A stretch of 46,504 nt of DNA from Leptolyngbyaceae cyanobacterium (GTDB lineage Bacteria > Cyanobacteriota > Cyanobacteriia > Cyanobacteriales > Aerosakkonemataceae), in contig DATNQN010000142.1 of the NCBI GenBank assembly GCA_036703985.1, positions 1 through 46,504 on the forward strand, given 5' to 3'. The notes under the pieces are model-generated. The model worked only from the letters and a program-made list of their open reading frames with translations. It ran no database searches and had not been told where the DNA came from. How positions within the stretch are numbered: position 1 is the first letter of the stretch; each line of letters begins with the position of its first letter. The translations under genes and the position numbers were made by a program. Positions 22,857 through 31,912 of this stretch are shown in pieces.

Positions 22857-23564
22857 TTATTTGTTTTCTTTGATTTCGTAATTTCTGCTATCGGCGGTTT
22901 CGACCCAATTTTGCCAGTATTTTTCGACTTCTTTTTTGCTCCCTAGTTTCTTTTCCATGCCTTTTTCTACGGCATCCATTAATTCGATCGCACCGGTTGC
23001 TTTATAAATTGCTCGCAGTTCTTCCATGTCTTTTTCGGGAATAACTCGATGGGAACCTGGGCTGTTTTCCAGATTCATCGGCACATCCCACCATTCCCGC
23101 ATTTCTTCGCGATGTTCGTAATAGTATTCCCAGTTTTCACCGAGTTCGGAAAAATGGGCAGGGCTGATATTTTCTGCTAACAATGTATAGCCTCTTTTTA
23201 ATACGTTTTCCCCAAATACTCGCTTGGCAAATAATTGCTGTCTGCCTTTTTCTGATTCGGCAAAGTAACCGTGAAGAACGGAAAGTCGGCGCAGGGCAAG
23301 AATAACTGAGGCGGTACTGTTGCCTCTCGGACAGCGTGTTTTACAAGAAAAACATTGCCCGCAAAACCAAATTTTGTCTGATTTGAGTAATTCTTCAATC
23401 TGTTCGTCATCTTCTGATTGGCAAATGTTCATGACTTCTCTGGGAGAGTATTCACTGAACTCTGCCGCCGGACAAACTGCTGTGCACACGCCGCAGTTCA
23501 GGCAGGCATTCATGCCATGCTGGTATAAAAGGTCTTGTTTAAGTTCGTTAAATAGTTTGCCCAT
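22857..23564 (-). CDS. Heterodisulfide reductase-like subunit C, first gene of operon
   Basis: The 235-residue product runs from ATG 23564 (MGKLFNELKQDLLYQHGMNA). Cluster motifs are C21-x2-C24-x2-C27-x3-C31 and C68-x2-C71-x2-C74-x3-C78 (WFCGQCFSCKTRCPRG), giving two [4Fe-4S]. A TTG 17 codons upstream lies before the predicted transcription start (about 23612), so the ATG is chosen. The C-terminal ~110 residues (ENISPAHFSELGENWEYYYE, REWWDVPMNL) form an extension not seen in the other HdrC here. It is the first gene after the consensus promoter at 23619-23647 and is followed 12 nt later by hdrB. Confidence 0.88.
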   Translation of the reverse strand: MGKLFNELKQDLLYQHGMNACLNCGVCTAVCPAAEFSEYSPREVMNICQSEDDEQIEELLKSDKIWFCGQCFSCKTRCPRGNSTASVILALRRLSVLHGYFAESEKGRQQLFAKRVFGENVLKRGYTLLAENISPAHFSELGENWEYYYEHREEMREWWDVPMNLENSPGSHRVIPEKDMEELRAIYKATGAIELMDAVEKGMEKKLGSKKEVEKYWQNWVETADSRNYEIKENK

Positions 23565-23618
23565 AGGTACATCCCGCCATTTGAGCGTCTGAGGTGAGGC
23601 TGTTTGTCTATGCAATTA

Positions 23619-23647
23619 ATTATATGACCATTTAGTTATATTGTCAA
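23619..23647 (-). promoter_or_regulatory. Perfect hdr promoter containing a palindromic operator
   Basis: On the minus strand, TTGACA (23647-23642), a 17-nt spacer and TATAAT (23624-23619) form an exact sigma-70 consensus. The predicted start is about 23612, 48 nt before the hdrC ATG. The spacer is filled by a dyad (TGAC-N6-GTTA on the plus strand, 23625-23638). The 25-nt window 23620-23644 is 20/25 identical to 31764-31788 in front of sqr. A perfect promoter blocked by a spacer operator is the classical layout for an inducer-controlled repressor. Confidence 0.8.
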
Positions 23648-23821
23648 TTAAAGAAATGTAAATTAATTGCGATCGATCTCCCAACCCCAACTTACGGGGA
23701 TCAAGCTCTAAAATTGCTGAAATAACGGCGTAATAGGAAAACTACATCCGAAGGAAAATTTCAGAGAATAGTTAAGTTGGTAAAAAATAAGCAAAAATAC
23801 TTATAGCCTTCTGATATACAG

Positions 23822-23854
23822 AGAAACCCGGTTTCTTTAAGAAACTAAGTTTCT
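23822..23854. repeat. Decayed AGAAACCCGGTTTCTT palindrome
   Basis: The left arm AGAAACCCGGTTTCTT is intact, while the right arm (AAGAAACTAAGTTTCT) has mutated, weakening the hairpin. It is followed by a G-rich GGGGCTAGGGGAAG spacer to about 23900. It lies about 120 nt beyond the 3' end of the sensor kinase gene. Confidence 0.7.
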
Positions 23855-23973
23855 GGAGTGTATAACTAGGGGCTAGGGGAAGAAGGGACTAGGAGTGAGA
23901 GTTTGGTGCAATTAATAATTAATGCCTTAACCGCCTTGACGGTTGCTGTAACTCTAAGCAATTATTGCTGACA

Positions 23974-26900
23974 TCATTGATGGTTACGAACTGGCAACTC
24001 AATTCTAAACTCAGTGCCTTTGCCAAGGGTAGAAAAACACTGCAAATGACCTTGATGATTTTCCGTGATAATTTGATAGCTAATTGCTAAGCCCATACCC
24101 GTACCTTTACCGACAGGTTTAGTCGTAAAAAAGGGATTAAATATTTTTTCTTTAACTTGGGTAGCCATTCCACAACCATTATCGTGAATGGAGATCGTAA
24201 CCAGATCTTCAGAAGTAATACAAGTCGTAATTGCGATCGTACCAATATAATCTAATTTTTCCGTATTTTCTAGGCTTTGTCGCCGTTGTTCGATCGCATC
24301 GATCGCATTTACTAACAAGTTCATAAATACCTGATTTAATAAACCGCCATAACATTCGATCGGGGGTAATTTCCCATAATTTTTGGTGACATTAATTTCT
24401 GGTTTTACCGCTCGACCATTCAAGCGATTTTGTAAAATCTCCAAGGTACTTTCGATATTTTCGTGAATATCTATTTCTTTCAAATCAGCTTCGTCTAAAC
24501 GGGAAAACGTCCGCAGAGACTTGACAATATCGCGAATGCGCGTAGCACCATTTTTCATCGATTCCAACAACTTAGAAAAATCATTTACCAGATAATCAAA
24601 GTCCATATCTTCTGTCAAATTAGCAATCGCCTGGGGTGGATTATGATAATGTTTTTGGTAAAGGTGAATTAACTTAATTAAATCATTAGCATAATCAGCA
24701 GCCGGTTGAATATTGCTATAAATAAAACTCACGGGGTTATTAATTTCATGGGCAATTCCAGCTACTAATTGGCCCAAGCTTGACATTTTTTCCGCTTGAA
24801 TTAATTGAGTTTGAGTATTTTGCAATTTTTTGATAGTTTTTTCTAATTCTTCAGATTGCAGCCGCAGTTGAATTTCTGATTTACGGACGGCTGCTTCTGC
24901 CTTTATCCGCTCAAGTTCAGCACCAGCACGAGTGGCAAATATTCTCAAGATAGCTGATTGCATTTCTAAATCTCTTACCATCGGCTTAGTGTCTAGAACT
25001 GCCAGCAATCCCAAATGATTACCATCAGCATCTATAATTGACAAACCAGCATAACTTTCGGCTTGAAGATCGACTAAATAGTCGTCTTCAGGGAACAAGC
25101 GCTGCACGGAATTTTCGTATCGACAAACCTCGATGTTACTCGCAACATTTTTACAGGGAGTCCCGGCTAGATTGTAAGTAAAATTATCGGCAAAGTCGTC
25201 TCCAGCCCAAAATGCTAGAGTTTTGGCGATCGACTTTTCTGCGTCAACAAATTCAGCGATCGAAGCATAACGCACTTGTAATACTTGGGCGAGATATTGG
25301 ACGCAACTTTTGAAGAATTCTTCGCCTGTTTTTGCTGCCGTACCTTCGACAATTAAGAGGAGAGCTTGTTCTTGACGTTTGCGATCGCTAATATCAATGG
25401 ATGTTCCGACAATTCGCGAAATCTTATTTTCACTATTTTTGATGGGGTTCAGTGTTGTTAAGCACCAAGTTGCTCGATCGTTCAAAATGATACATTCTTC
25501 ATAAGTAATAGAAGTTCCAGATTCAATACACCGCAAATATTTTTGACGCACGGCGGCTCCTTCAGTCAGCCCAAAAACAAATTCTGGAGTTTTGCCAATT
25601 ATGTCTGCTGCGGCGGTTGCAGTTGCCTTTTCAGCTGAAAGGCTCCAACCTGAATAAAGGATTTCTCTATTCTCAGTGACATCAACAACAAAAATGAGAC
25701 AGCCGACTCCTTCATAAATACTGCGGAGAAATTTCTCTGCCTCTTTTAGTTCTGCTTGAGCCTGGATTAGCTCTACTTCAGCACATTTGCGATCGCTAAT
25801 ATCGCGAGATACGCCCACTGTTAAGATTTTCTCGCCCGTTTCGTTGCGAATTACTGATTTAATGGTGTTGAATATCTGCACCTTGCCATCATAACGGGTA
25901 ACAGGTTCTTCAATTTCCAGGGATTGCCCAGTTTCAAACACGTAAGCATCATCACGAATGTATTGCAGCGTATAATCTGGTTCGTTAAACGGAGCATCAA
26001 TCATATCTTTCAGTTCGTCGTTAGTCAAGCCGTAATAGTCTCGAAATGCCTTGTTTGCCCACACAATGCGAGATTGAGGCCCTTTAACCAGCACCATATC
26101 TGTAATTGCATCGAGAATTTGATGATACTTTAGTTCGTTTTGACGTAGTTTCTTTTCGGCTTCTTTGCGATCGGTGATATCTTGTCCTATACCCAAAAAT
26201 CCGGTAATTTTTCCGTCGCGATCGCGTAAAGCCGTGACAGAAAGTTGCACGGGAAATCGAGAACCATCTTTCCGAATATAAGACCATTCATATTCGTCAA
26301 CTATTCCCAAACGTGCCTTAGCAACAAATACCTCAAACCCCGGTGTAATCGGTTGACCGAGTTCTGCGGTTAGTTCGGTGGCGCGTTGTTTAATTTCTTC
26401 AAAATCGTGAATAATTGCTGGTGTAAGTTTGTCTACTACTTCTGCTGATGAATATCCCAATAATCTTTGGGCAGCCGCATTAAAAGTTTTGATAATACCA
26501 TTTGTATCGGTTGAAATAATAGTGTAATTAGCGCTGTCTAAAATTGCTTGTTGTAGCTGGGTAGTTTCGATTAATTTGAGCGCGGCTCGATCCAAAGCAA
26601 ATTTAATATCTGATAATTGTTTTAGGGAATTGCGGAGAGCGAGTTCTGTGACTTTACTTTCTGTAATATCTCGCAGGATCGTGGAAAAGTATTCGACTTT
26701 TCCTTCAGCTGATTTGTGAGCTAGGATTACTTGAGAAACAGGGACTTCGTGTCCTGTTCGATCTACTATTGCTGTCTCGCCGCGCCAAATGCCGGAACGT
26801 GCTGCTTCCGGCAAGCCCTGATTGAAGATAATATCTAAAGCCCACTTGGGATGAGATGTAGATATTTCCACATTGGCGATCGTATCTTCATTATTATCAA

Positions 26901-27897
26901 ACAGATTTCGCCAAGCTTGATTGAGATACAAAGCTTTACCCGTTAAATCGGCAGTTCCGACTAAATCTGATGTGCTTTCGAGAATGGCAAGCAAGCGTTG
27001 ATTGTAAGCTTCAGCCTTTTTGCTGTCTGTGATATCCCGAATATAGCCATGCCAAAGGGTACTGCCATCTGGTTCTCGCTGGGGCGTAGCATCACCGACT
27101 AACCACAGCATCCGTCCATCGGGTAAGCAAACTCGATATTCGCAATACCAAGGGGTAAGGTGTTCGGCAGATTCGAGAATGGATTGATTGAGGCGATCGA
27201 GATCTTCGGAATGAATAATTGCAAACACTTTAGAAGTATCCTCGCGCACTTCTTCTGGGGAAACGCCATAAATCTCTCGCACCCCTTCGCTGGCGTAGGG
27301 AAAATGGAAAGTCCCATCAGGACGCATCCGAAACTGATAAATAACTCCAGGAATGTGGCGGGCAATTTGCTCTAAGGGATTACTCTCTGAGGGGGTAGTT
27401 ATGCACGGGGGTTCAATGCCTGCCTCTTGTAATTTAGCTTGGGTTTGTGCAAGTTGACGGGTAAGTTTTTCGACTTGCGCCTGTGCTTGTTTGCGTTCTG
27501 TAACATCTCGCATTACGGAAAGATGGCGATCGGGTAAAAAGTTTGCTGTTGCGGCGTATTCCACAATGCGGATTTCCCCATCAGTCCGCACCAAGCGAAA
27601 ATCGCCCCGCGCTTTTTCCTGTTGTAGAAATTCTTGCCATGCGGCTGGGAAATCATACCCAGGTTCCGCAAACTCAGAGATGCAGCGTCCCAGGAGTTCA
27701 TCTCTCTGTAAGCCAAATAATTGGCAGGCGGCGGGGTTGACATCTAGGTAACGCCCTCGATCGTCCAGGATCGCGATCGCATCCAAAGCTATCTCAAACA
27801 ACATCCGCAATTGACGATCTCTGAGAGACTGCTGGGTCGGATCTTCTGACTCAATGGGGGGATCGAGGTCAGAACTATATCCTAATGGGGATGACAT
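23974..27897 (-). CDS. Multi-PAS/GAF sensor histidine kinase (1307 aa)
   Basis: Domains in order: about six PAS/PAC units (about 30-135, 165-295, 300-415, 445-575, 585-705, 715-840), each closing with a D-I-[ST]-[DE]-R/S-K type PAC end; one GAF-like domain (about 850-1015); a coiled coil (about 1020-1065); HisKA with H-box GIAHEINNPVSF; and HATPase_c with N-box NLLVNAIDA, G1 HDNGCGM, F-box NPFFTTKP and G2 GKGTGMGLAIS. There is no transmembrane segment, so it is cytosolic. No haem-binding or bilin cysteine is obvious, so the signal is unknown. No response regulator is adjacent. Its position between the hdr operon and the sulfur genes may be chance. It is transcribed alone on the minus strand. 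Confidence 0.92.
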   Translation of the reverse strand: MSSPLGYSSDLDPPIESEDPTQQSLRDRQLRMLFEIALDAIAILDDRGRYLDVNPAACQLFGLQRDELLGRCISEFAEPGYDFPAAWQEFLQQEKARGDFRLVRTDGEIRIVEYAATANFLPDRHLSVMRDVTERKQAQAQVEKLTRQLAQTQAKLQEAGIEPPCITTPSESNPLEQIARHIPGVIYQFRMRPDGTFHFPYASEGVREIYGVSPEEVREDTSKVFAIIHSEDLDRLNQSILESAEHLTPWYCEYRVCLPDGRMLWLVGDATPQREPDGSTLWHGYIRDITDSKKAEAYNQRLLAILESTSDLVGTADLTGKALYLNQAWRNLFDNNEDTIANVEISTSHPKWALDIIFNQGLPEAARSGIWRGETAIVDRTGHEVPVSQVILAHKSAEGKVEYFSTILRDITESKVTELALRNSLKQLSDIKFALDRAALKLIETTQLQQAILDSANYTIISTDTNGIIKTFNAAAQRLLGYSSAEVVDKLTPAIIHDFEEIKQRATELTAELGQPITPGFEVFVAKARLGIVDEYEWSYIRKDGSRFPVQLSVTALRDRDGKITGFLGIGQDITDRKEAEKKLRQNELKYHQILDAITDMVLVKGPQSRIVWANKAFRDYYGLTNDELKDMIDAPFNEPDYTLQYIRDDAYVFETGQSLEIEEPVTRYDGKVQIFNTIKSVIRNETGEKILTVGVSRDISDRKCAEVELIQAQAELKEAEKFLRSIYEGVGCLIFVVDVTENREILYSGWSLSAEKATATAAADIIGKTPEFVFGLTEGAAVRQKYLRCIESGTSITYEECIILNDRATWCLTTLNPIKNSENKISRIVGTSIDISDRKRQEQALLLIVEGTAAKTGEEFFKSCVQYLAQVLQVRYASIAEFVDAEKSIAKTLAFWAGDDFADNFTYNLAGTPCKNVASNIEVCRYENSVQRLFPEDDYLVDLQAESYAGLSIIDADGNHLGLLAVLDTKPMVRDLEMQSAILRIFATRAGAELERIKAEAAVRKSEIQLRLQSEELEKTIKKLQNTQTQLIQAEKMSSLGQLVAGIAHEINNPVSFIYSNIQPAADYANDLIKLIHLYQKHYHNPPQAIANLTEDMDFDYLVNDFSKLLESMKNGATRIRDIVKSLRTFSRLDEADLKEIDIHENIESTLEILQNRLNGRAVKPEINVTKNYGKLPPIECYGGLLNQVFMNLLVNAIDAIEQRRQSLENTEKLDYIGTIAITTCITSEDLVTISIHDNGCGMATQVKEKIFNPFFTTKPVGKGTGMGLAISYQIITENHQGHLQCFSTLGKGTEFRIELPVRNHQ

Positions 27898-28100
27898 ACA
27901 AGGTTAATTGCTTGTATCAGTTATTATTTTTACATTTTGCACTACGCGCGTGAAAAGTGCCAATATCTCGCTTCCAGACTGGTTTTGGGAAAATCCAAAA
28001 TCGTCTCAGTCAGCAGCCTACTTTTTTTGCTTAACTTTCTTATCTAGATGATGTTTGGTAAATTTGGGATTAGCGACGGTGGTAGTCGGAAGGATATCGA

Positions 28101-28451
28101 TCATTTTTGAGTCGGAGGTGAGGGAGGCTTTCTAATCTGAGAACTTTGTTGAATGGCGTTTCTGAGAACTTCTTTATTGAGTTCTGTTTCGGGAAGTTTG
28201 ATATTACCACTGGTACTACCGGGAACTCTTTGGGAAGTCAAGTTTTTGTTGATTAAATCGAGTTGTGCGTCGAGGATTTTTGGGCGTTTTTCATACCAAG
28301 ATGCGATCGCGATCGACAATTTTTCGATATCATCAGGTAAAGGCGCGATTAACTCAGCCAAATCAGCCCGATCTCGCGCCGAAAATAACGACGATCGCTT
28401 ATCATTTAATAATTCGATAAATGCTTCCAGATTTTGTTCGTCAAAAGACAT
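28101..28451 (-). CDS. Hypothetical protein (116 aa)
   Basis: AGGAG 9 nt before the ATG supports the start. The product is acidic and helical in its first 80 residues (MSFDEQNLEAFIELLNDKRS, RADLAELIAPLPDDIEKLSI), then Pro/Ser/Gln-rich and probably disordered at the end (SSQIRKPPSPPTQK). There is no signal peptide, membrane segment or cysteine. The front resembles short helical domains attached to cyanobacterial WD/CHAT-type signalling proteins, but I cannot name it. It is alone between the kinase and a TPR fragment. Confidence 0.65.
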   Translation of the reverse strand: MSFDEQNLEAFIELLNDKRSSLFSARDRADLAELIAPLPDDIEKLSIAIASWYEKRPKILDAQLDLINKNLTSQRVPGSTSGNIKLPETELNKEVLRNAIQQSSQIRKPPSPPTQK

Positions 28452-28557
28452 AAATTTAAACTCCTATTCATCTATGGCACGAAACGCCGCCCAATGCTAA
28501 GGTGATGCAAAAGGCTTTGCACCATCTTTTATATTACGGAATAAAAGCATTCATTAA

Positions 28558-28785
28558 CTAAGCTTGGCGAATGCGAACTTCCAAGGCGGCGGTATAGGAT
28601 GCGATCGCTAACTCTAGGTTATCTGCTTTTTCTCCCTTGATTCTATCAGAGTGTTTTAGCAATTTTGTGATAATTTTCCATTTTAGGTATTGCACAAAGC
28701 TGGTTAATTTGGCAAAATTTAACGAATCTTTTAATATTGGGTGGAATAAGAAACCCGGTTTCCTATCGTATAAAGTAGGGTGCAT
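28558..28785 (-). pseudogene. Fragment of a TPR (CHAT-associated type) protein
   Basis: The last 33 residues, SDRIKGEKADNLELAIASYT followed by AALEVRIRQA, match the repeat unit of cyanobacterial TPR/CHAT proteins (typically DRI.GE.ADNLE.AI..Y..ALEV.TR.AFP), then a stop replaces the expected FP. The preceding residues (LNFAKLTSFVQYLKWKIITK) look like other sequence, and the putative N-terminus is translated from a partial AGAAACCCGG palindrome (28749-28764). I read it as the scar of a lost TPR gene and not a working protein. Confidence 0.55.
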
Positions 28786-28921
28786 CAGACCTTAAACAGA
28801 TGGTTTTTCGCCAAAAGATTTCGCCTCTGATGCACCCTAAAAAATTCTTTCATTAAAGCGTAAATTGGGTTTCATTTTTCACCCCAACCTACAATTTATT
28901 TCAGCTTTCGTTGCGATGTTC

Positions 28922-28954
28922 AGAAACCCGGTTTCTTCAAGAAACCGGGTTTCT
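28922..28954. repeat. Perfect 33-nt AGAAACCCGGTTTCTT palindrome
   Basis: This copy is identical to the one at 14747-14779. It lies 10 nt past the stop of the sulP gene on the minus strand, so it forms a 16-bp hairpin at the end of that transcript. Confidence 0.85.
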
Positions 28955-28964
28955 AGAATAGTTA

Positions 28965-30734
28965 TTATACACATTCCAAAAAACGCATTGCTTGATCGGT
29001 AGTAAGGAAAATATTATCTTTGCCTATTTCTTCAAAAAATCCAATTTTTAGCAATCCATCCATCACTGGGCCTTTAACTTCAGACATATAAAATTCAATT
29101 CCTCTTGTCTTTAAATCAAGAATCAAACTTTTTAGAGTTTCTAAGGCACTGCCATCGATGGAATTTACTGCACTACATATCAGTAATAAGTATTTTACAT
29201 CTGGACGATCGCTGACTGCTTTGAGCAAGTAATCTTCCAAATATTTAGTATTTACAAAATAAAGGCTGGCGTCAACTCGAACGGCTAAAACATGAGGACA
29301 AGTTTTAACATCATGGCGCAAAACATTGCGAAAATGCTCGGTGTTTCCTACTCTACCAACAATCGCAATATGTGGTTTGCTGGTACGCCATAAATGTAAT
29401 ATAATTGATACTGCTGCACCGAACAAAATCCCTTTTTCTACGCTGGTGATGAGGACGGCAAAAAATGCAGCCAGCCATGCGATCGCATCCGCCTTATTAT
29501 ACAGCCACAAGCGTTTCAGCGTTGCTACGTCGAACAAATTACTCACTGCCATCACGATAATTGCCGCTAAACAAGCTTGTGGTAAAAAGTAAAACAACGG
29601 CGTCAAAAACATGACAGTAAGTGCAATGATGGCTGAAGTAATTATCGATGCTAAAGGAGTATTGGCATTAGCTGAAAAGTTCACGCTCGATCGACTCAAC
29701 CCTCCCGTAATCGGATATCCCCCCGTAAAAGCCGCACTAATGTTTGCTGCCCCCAAAGCAATAAATTCCTGATTTGCATCAACTTTTTGTCGTTTCTTAC
29801 TAGCCAAAAATTTACCAACTGAATAGGCTTCCATGAAACCGACAAAGCTAATTGCTAAAGCTGCCGGGAGTAATGTAAATATAGCATTTCCATCAAGATG
29901 AGGAAACGTGAGAGATGGTAAGCCTTTCGGAATGTCGCCAACTACTTTTACTCCAGCAATTCGATCCAGGTGAAAAACCCTAACTAGCAACGAACTGGTA
30001 ATTACCAAAAGCAGCGGCGCACTTTTAGTAAGTGGCATAATTGTTAACTCGTGAAATCCCTGTTTTTTGAGTTGTTTTGCCAACCATTTCGGAAAATAAA
30101 CTAACATCAAGATACTTAAAATACCCAATATCAGCGTAACTAAATTAATCGCTGCAATCCCTTGAAAAAGATAAATTAATAACTTAATAAAAGATTCTGT
30201 TTGGGGAATTTTCAATCCTAGCAAATGTTTAACTTGACTAAAAGCAATCACGATCGCAGCAGCGCTGATAAAGCCAGAAATTACCGCTTGACTGAGAAAA
30301 TTCACCAAAAACCCTAACCGAAAGACACCCATTAAAATGTCGATCGCACCAATCATTAACGCCAGCAATAATGCTAATCCTAAATATTCTGGCGTATTTT
30401 CAGCCGCTAGAGGTGCAACTGCTGCTGCTACCATCAAGGAATCCAACGCTACAGGTGCAACGGAAATCAGACGACTGGTACCGAGAAAAGCATAAACAAC
30501 TGGCGGTAAAATACTAGCATACAAGCCAATTTGAGGAGGTAAACCCGCTAACAAAGCATACGCCATTGCTTGGGGAATCAACACCGTACCAACCACGATT
30601 CCGGCAGTTAAATCACCAGGAAAATATTGTTGCTGATAATGTAAACCCCAATCCAAAATCGGAAAAAAATTACTCCAGCGATCCAACCAAGTTTGCTTTT
30701 GAGACCGCGTAAATATCCTTTTTTTATCAAACAT
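28965..30734 (-). CDS. SulP-family anion (sulfate/bicarbonate) transporter with STAS domain
   Basis: The protein has 589 residues. Residues about 35-440 contain the SulP membrane domain: GDLTAGIVVGTVLIPQAMAY and ALLAGLPPQIGLYASILPPV (the family signature near helices 1-2), about 12 hydrophobic helices, and TGGYPITGGLSRSSVNFSAN. Residues about 455-580 form a cytosolic STAS domain (VDASLYFVNTKYLEDYLLKA, LLLICSAVNSIDGSALETLK). SulP proteins carry sulfate, bicarbonate (BicA) or other anions. The conserved signature does not decide which. The neighbouring sulfide-oxidation genes favour sulfate or a related sulfur oxyanion, for example export or uptake of oxidation products. That is inference. Confidence 0.9.
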   Translation of the reverse strand: MFDKKRIFTRSQKQTWLDRWSNFFPILDWGLHYQQQYFPGDLTAGIVVGTVLIPQAMAYALLAGLPPQIGLYASILPPVVYAFLGTSRLISVAPVALDSLMVAAAVAPLAAENTPEYLGLALLLALMIGAIDILMGVFRLGFLVNFLSQAVISGFISAAAIVIAFSQVKHLLGLKIPQTESFIKLLIYLFQGIAAINLVTLILGILSILMLVYFPKWLAKQLKKQGFHELTIMPLTKSAPLLLVITSSLLVRVFHLDRIAGVKVVGDIPKGLPSLTFPHLDGNAIFTLLPAALAISFVGFMEAYSVGKFLASKKRQKVDANQEFIALGAANISAAFTGGYPITGGLSRSSVNFSANANTPLASIITSAIIALTVMFLTPLFYFLPQACLAAIIVMAVSNLFDVATLKRLWLYNKADAIAWLAAFFAVLITSVEKGILFGAAVSIILHLWRTSKPHIAIVGRVGNTEHFRNVLRHDVKTCPHVLAVRVDASLYFVNTKYLEDYLLKAVSDRPDVKYLLLICSAVNSIDGSALETLKSLILDLKTRGIEFYMSEVKGPVMDGLLKIGFFEEIGKDNIFLTTDQAMRFLECV

Positions 30735-30912
30735 TTCAGTTAATCAAAATATTCAGCTAATTGCCAAGGTAGATCGAAGCCCGTTTATTAATTATTGAAA
30801 TGGCTGCAATTATCAAAGAGAATTCAGGAATCATTCGCCGTAAATTCTCCAATTAAACAGGAGTGTTACTGATTGATTCTGATTCCTGAATTCTGACTTG
30901 GAGAATTCTTCT

Positions 30913-31617
30913 TCAAACTTCTGCCATTGCTGGAACATTTCCACATTTTTGGTTAGCGGGTACTGCTTCGGCAATCTTCTTAGGATTCGGCAAATTCAGG
31001 TTATTCATTTGTTCGATAAAACTTGCTCTATCTTTACCTAAAAACCGAGGATTATATTGCTTTTCTTCGCTAATTGTAGATACCAAATGTCCTCGATAAT
31101 CGTGACCCGGATAAACTAATGTTTCATCGGGAAGTGTAAATAATTTTTCTGTTACGTGATCGTACATCAAACCGGCATTACCGCTTTGGAAATCCGTCCT
31201 TCCACAACCGCGAATAAATAGAGAATCTCCTGTCAGCACTCTGTCTTGATTCACCAAATAAGACATATGGCTGTCGGTGTGCCCTAAAGTTGCGATCGCT
31301 TTTATTTCAATATCCCCTAGTTGAATAACTTCTCCATCTTTAATAAACCGATTAGCACAAGCCGCTTGTGCGTTTTCCGGTACTACTCCCTCGCAGTTTG
31401 TGCGTTCCCGCAACTTACCAGTTCCGGTAACGTGATCGGCGTGAATGTGCGTTTCCAAACAATAACGCAAAGTTAATCCCAATTCTTCGATCAATTTCAA
31501 ATCCCGTTCCACTTGCTCGATTACCGGATCGACTAAAGCTGCTTCTTTGGTATTTTCGTCAGCAATTAAATAAGTATAAGTGCTGGTTTCGTTGTCGTAC
31601 AATTGGCGAAATAACAT
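30913..31617 (-). CDS. ETHE1-type persulfide dioxygenase (MBL fold)
   Basis: The 234-residue product is a metallo-beta-lactamase-fold protein with THIHADHVTG (H57, H59, D61, H62), GHTDSHMSY (H113), TGDSLFIRGCGRTDFQ (D131) and YPGHDYRGH (H172). The triad H57/H113/D131 corresponds to the mononuclear iron site of ETHE1, and the GCGRTDFQ and C-terminal LNLPNPKKIAEAVPANQKCG blocks are specific to persulfide dioxygenases and not to glyoxalase II. It oxidises glutathione or other persulfide sulfur to sulfite. GGAG 8 nt before the ATG supports the start. It is divergent from sqr, a pairing that channels sulfide to persulfide to sulfite. Confidence 0.88.
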   Translation of the reverse strand: MLFRQLYDNETSTYTYLIADENTKEAALVDPVIEQVERDLKLIEELGLTLRYCLETHIHADHVTGTGKLRERTNCEGVVPENAQAACANRFIKDGEVIQLGDIEIKAIATLGHTDSHMSYLVNQDRVLTGDSLFIRGCGRTDFQSGNAGLMYDHVTEKLFTLPDETLVYPGHDYRGHLVSTISEEKQYNPRFLGKDRASFIEQMNNLNLPNPKKIAEAVPANQKCGNVPAMAEV

Positions 31618-31763
31618 ATCGTTAGCTCCGGGGGAAAAACTAAATACGGGATTTGCGATCGCAAATATGCAATCCTGTCGCTAGTATTTTCTGCACTAGC
31701 GATCGCCTGAGAAATCGGTGTGGCATTTTCAAACACCTATTACTCATTTGATTTTGATATTGC

Positions 31764-31797
31764 TTATATTGCCATATAGTAATATAGTTTTTATAAT
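31764..31797 (+). promoter_or_regulatory. sqr promoter with palindromic operator shared with hdr
   Basis: TTGCCA (31769-31774), 17 nt, TATAAT (31792-31797) form a strong promoter toward sqr, about 110 nt before its ATG. The imperfect palindrome TATATTGCCATATAGTAATA and TA (31765-31786) covers the -35 and spacer. The segment 31764-31788 matches 23620-23644 at 20 of 25 positions, including CCAT-N-TAGT-N-ATAT. The site also lies about 150 nt upstream of the divergent persulfide dioxygenase start and may control both genes. Confidence 0.75.
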
Positions 31798-31912
31798 TTG
31801 ACAAGAGCAACGCAAAATTGGCGGCTAGCCCAAGTAAATATACTCAGTCAGTCAAACCATTAGTTGTCAGTTCGCGATCGATTCAACCTCCTCAAATCCA
31901 AAAAGACTAAAT

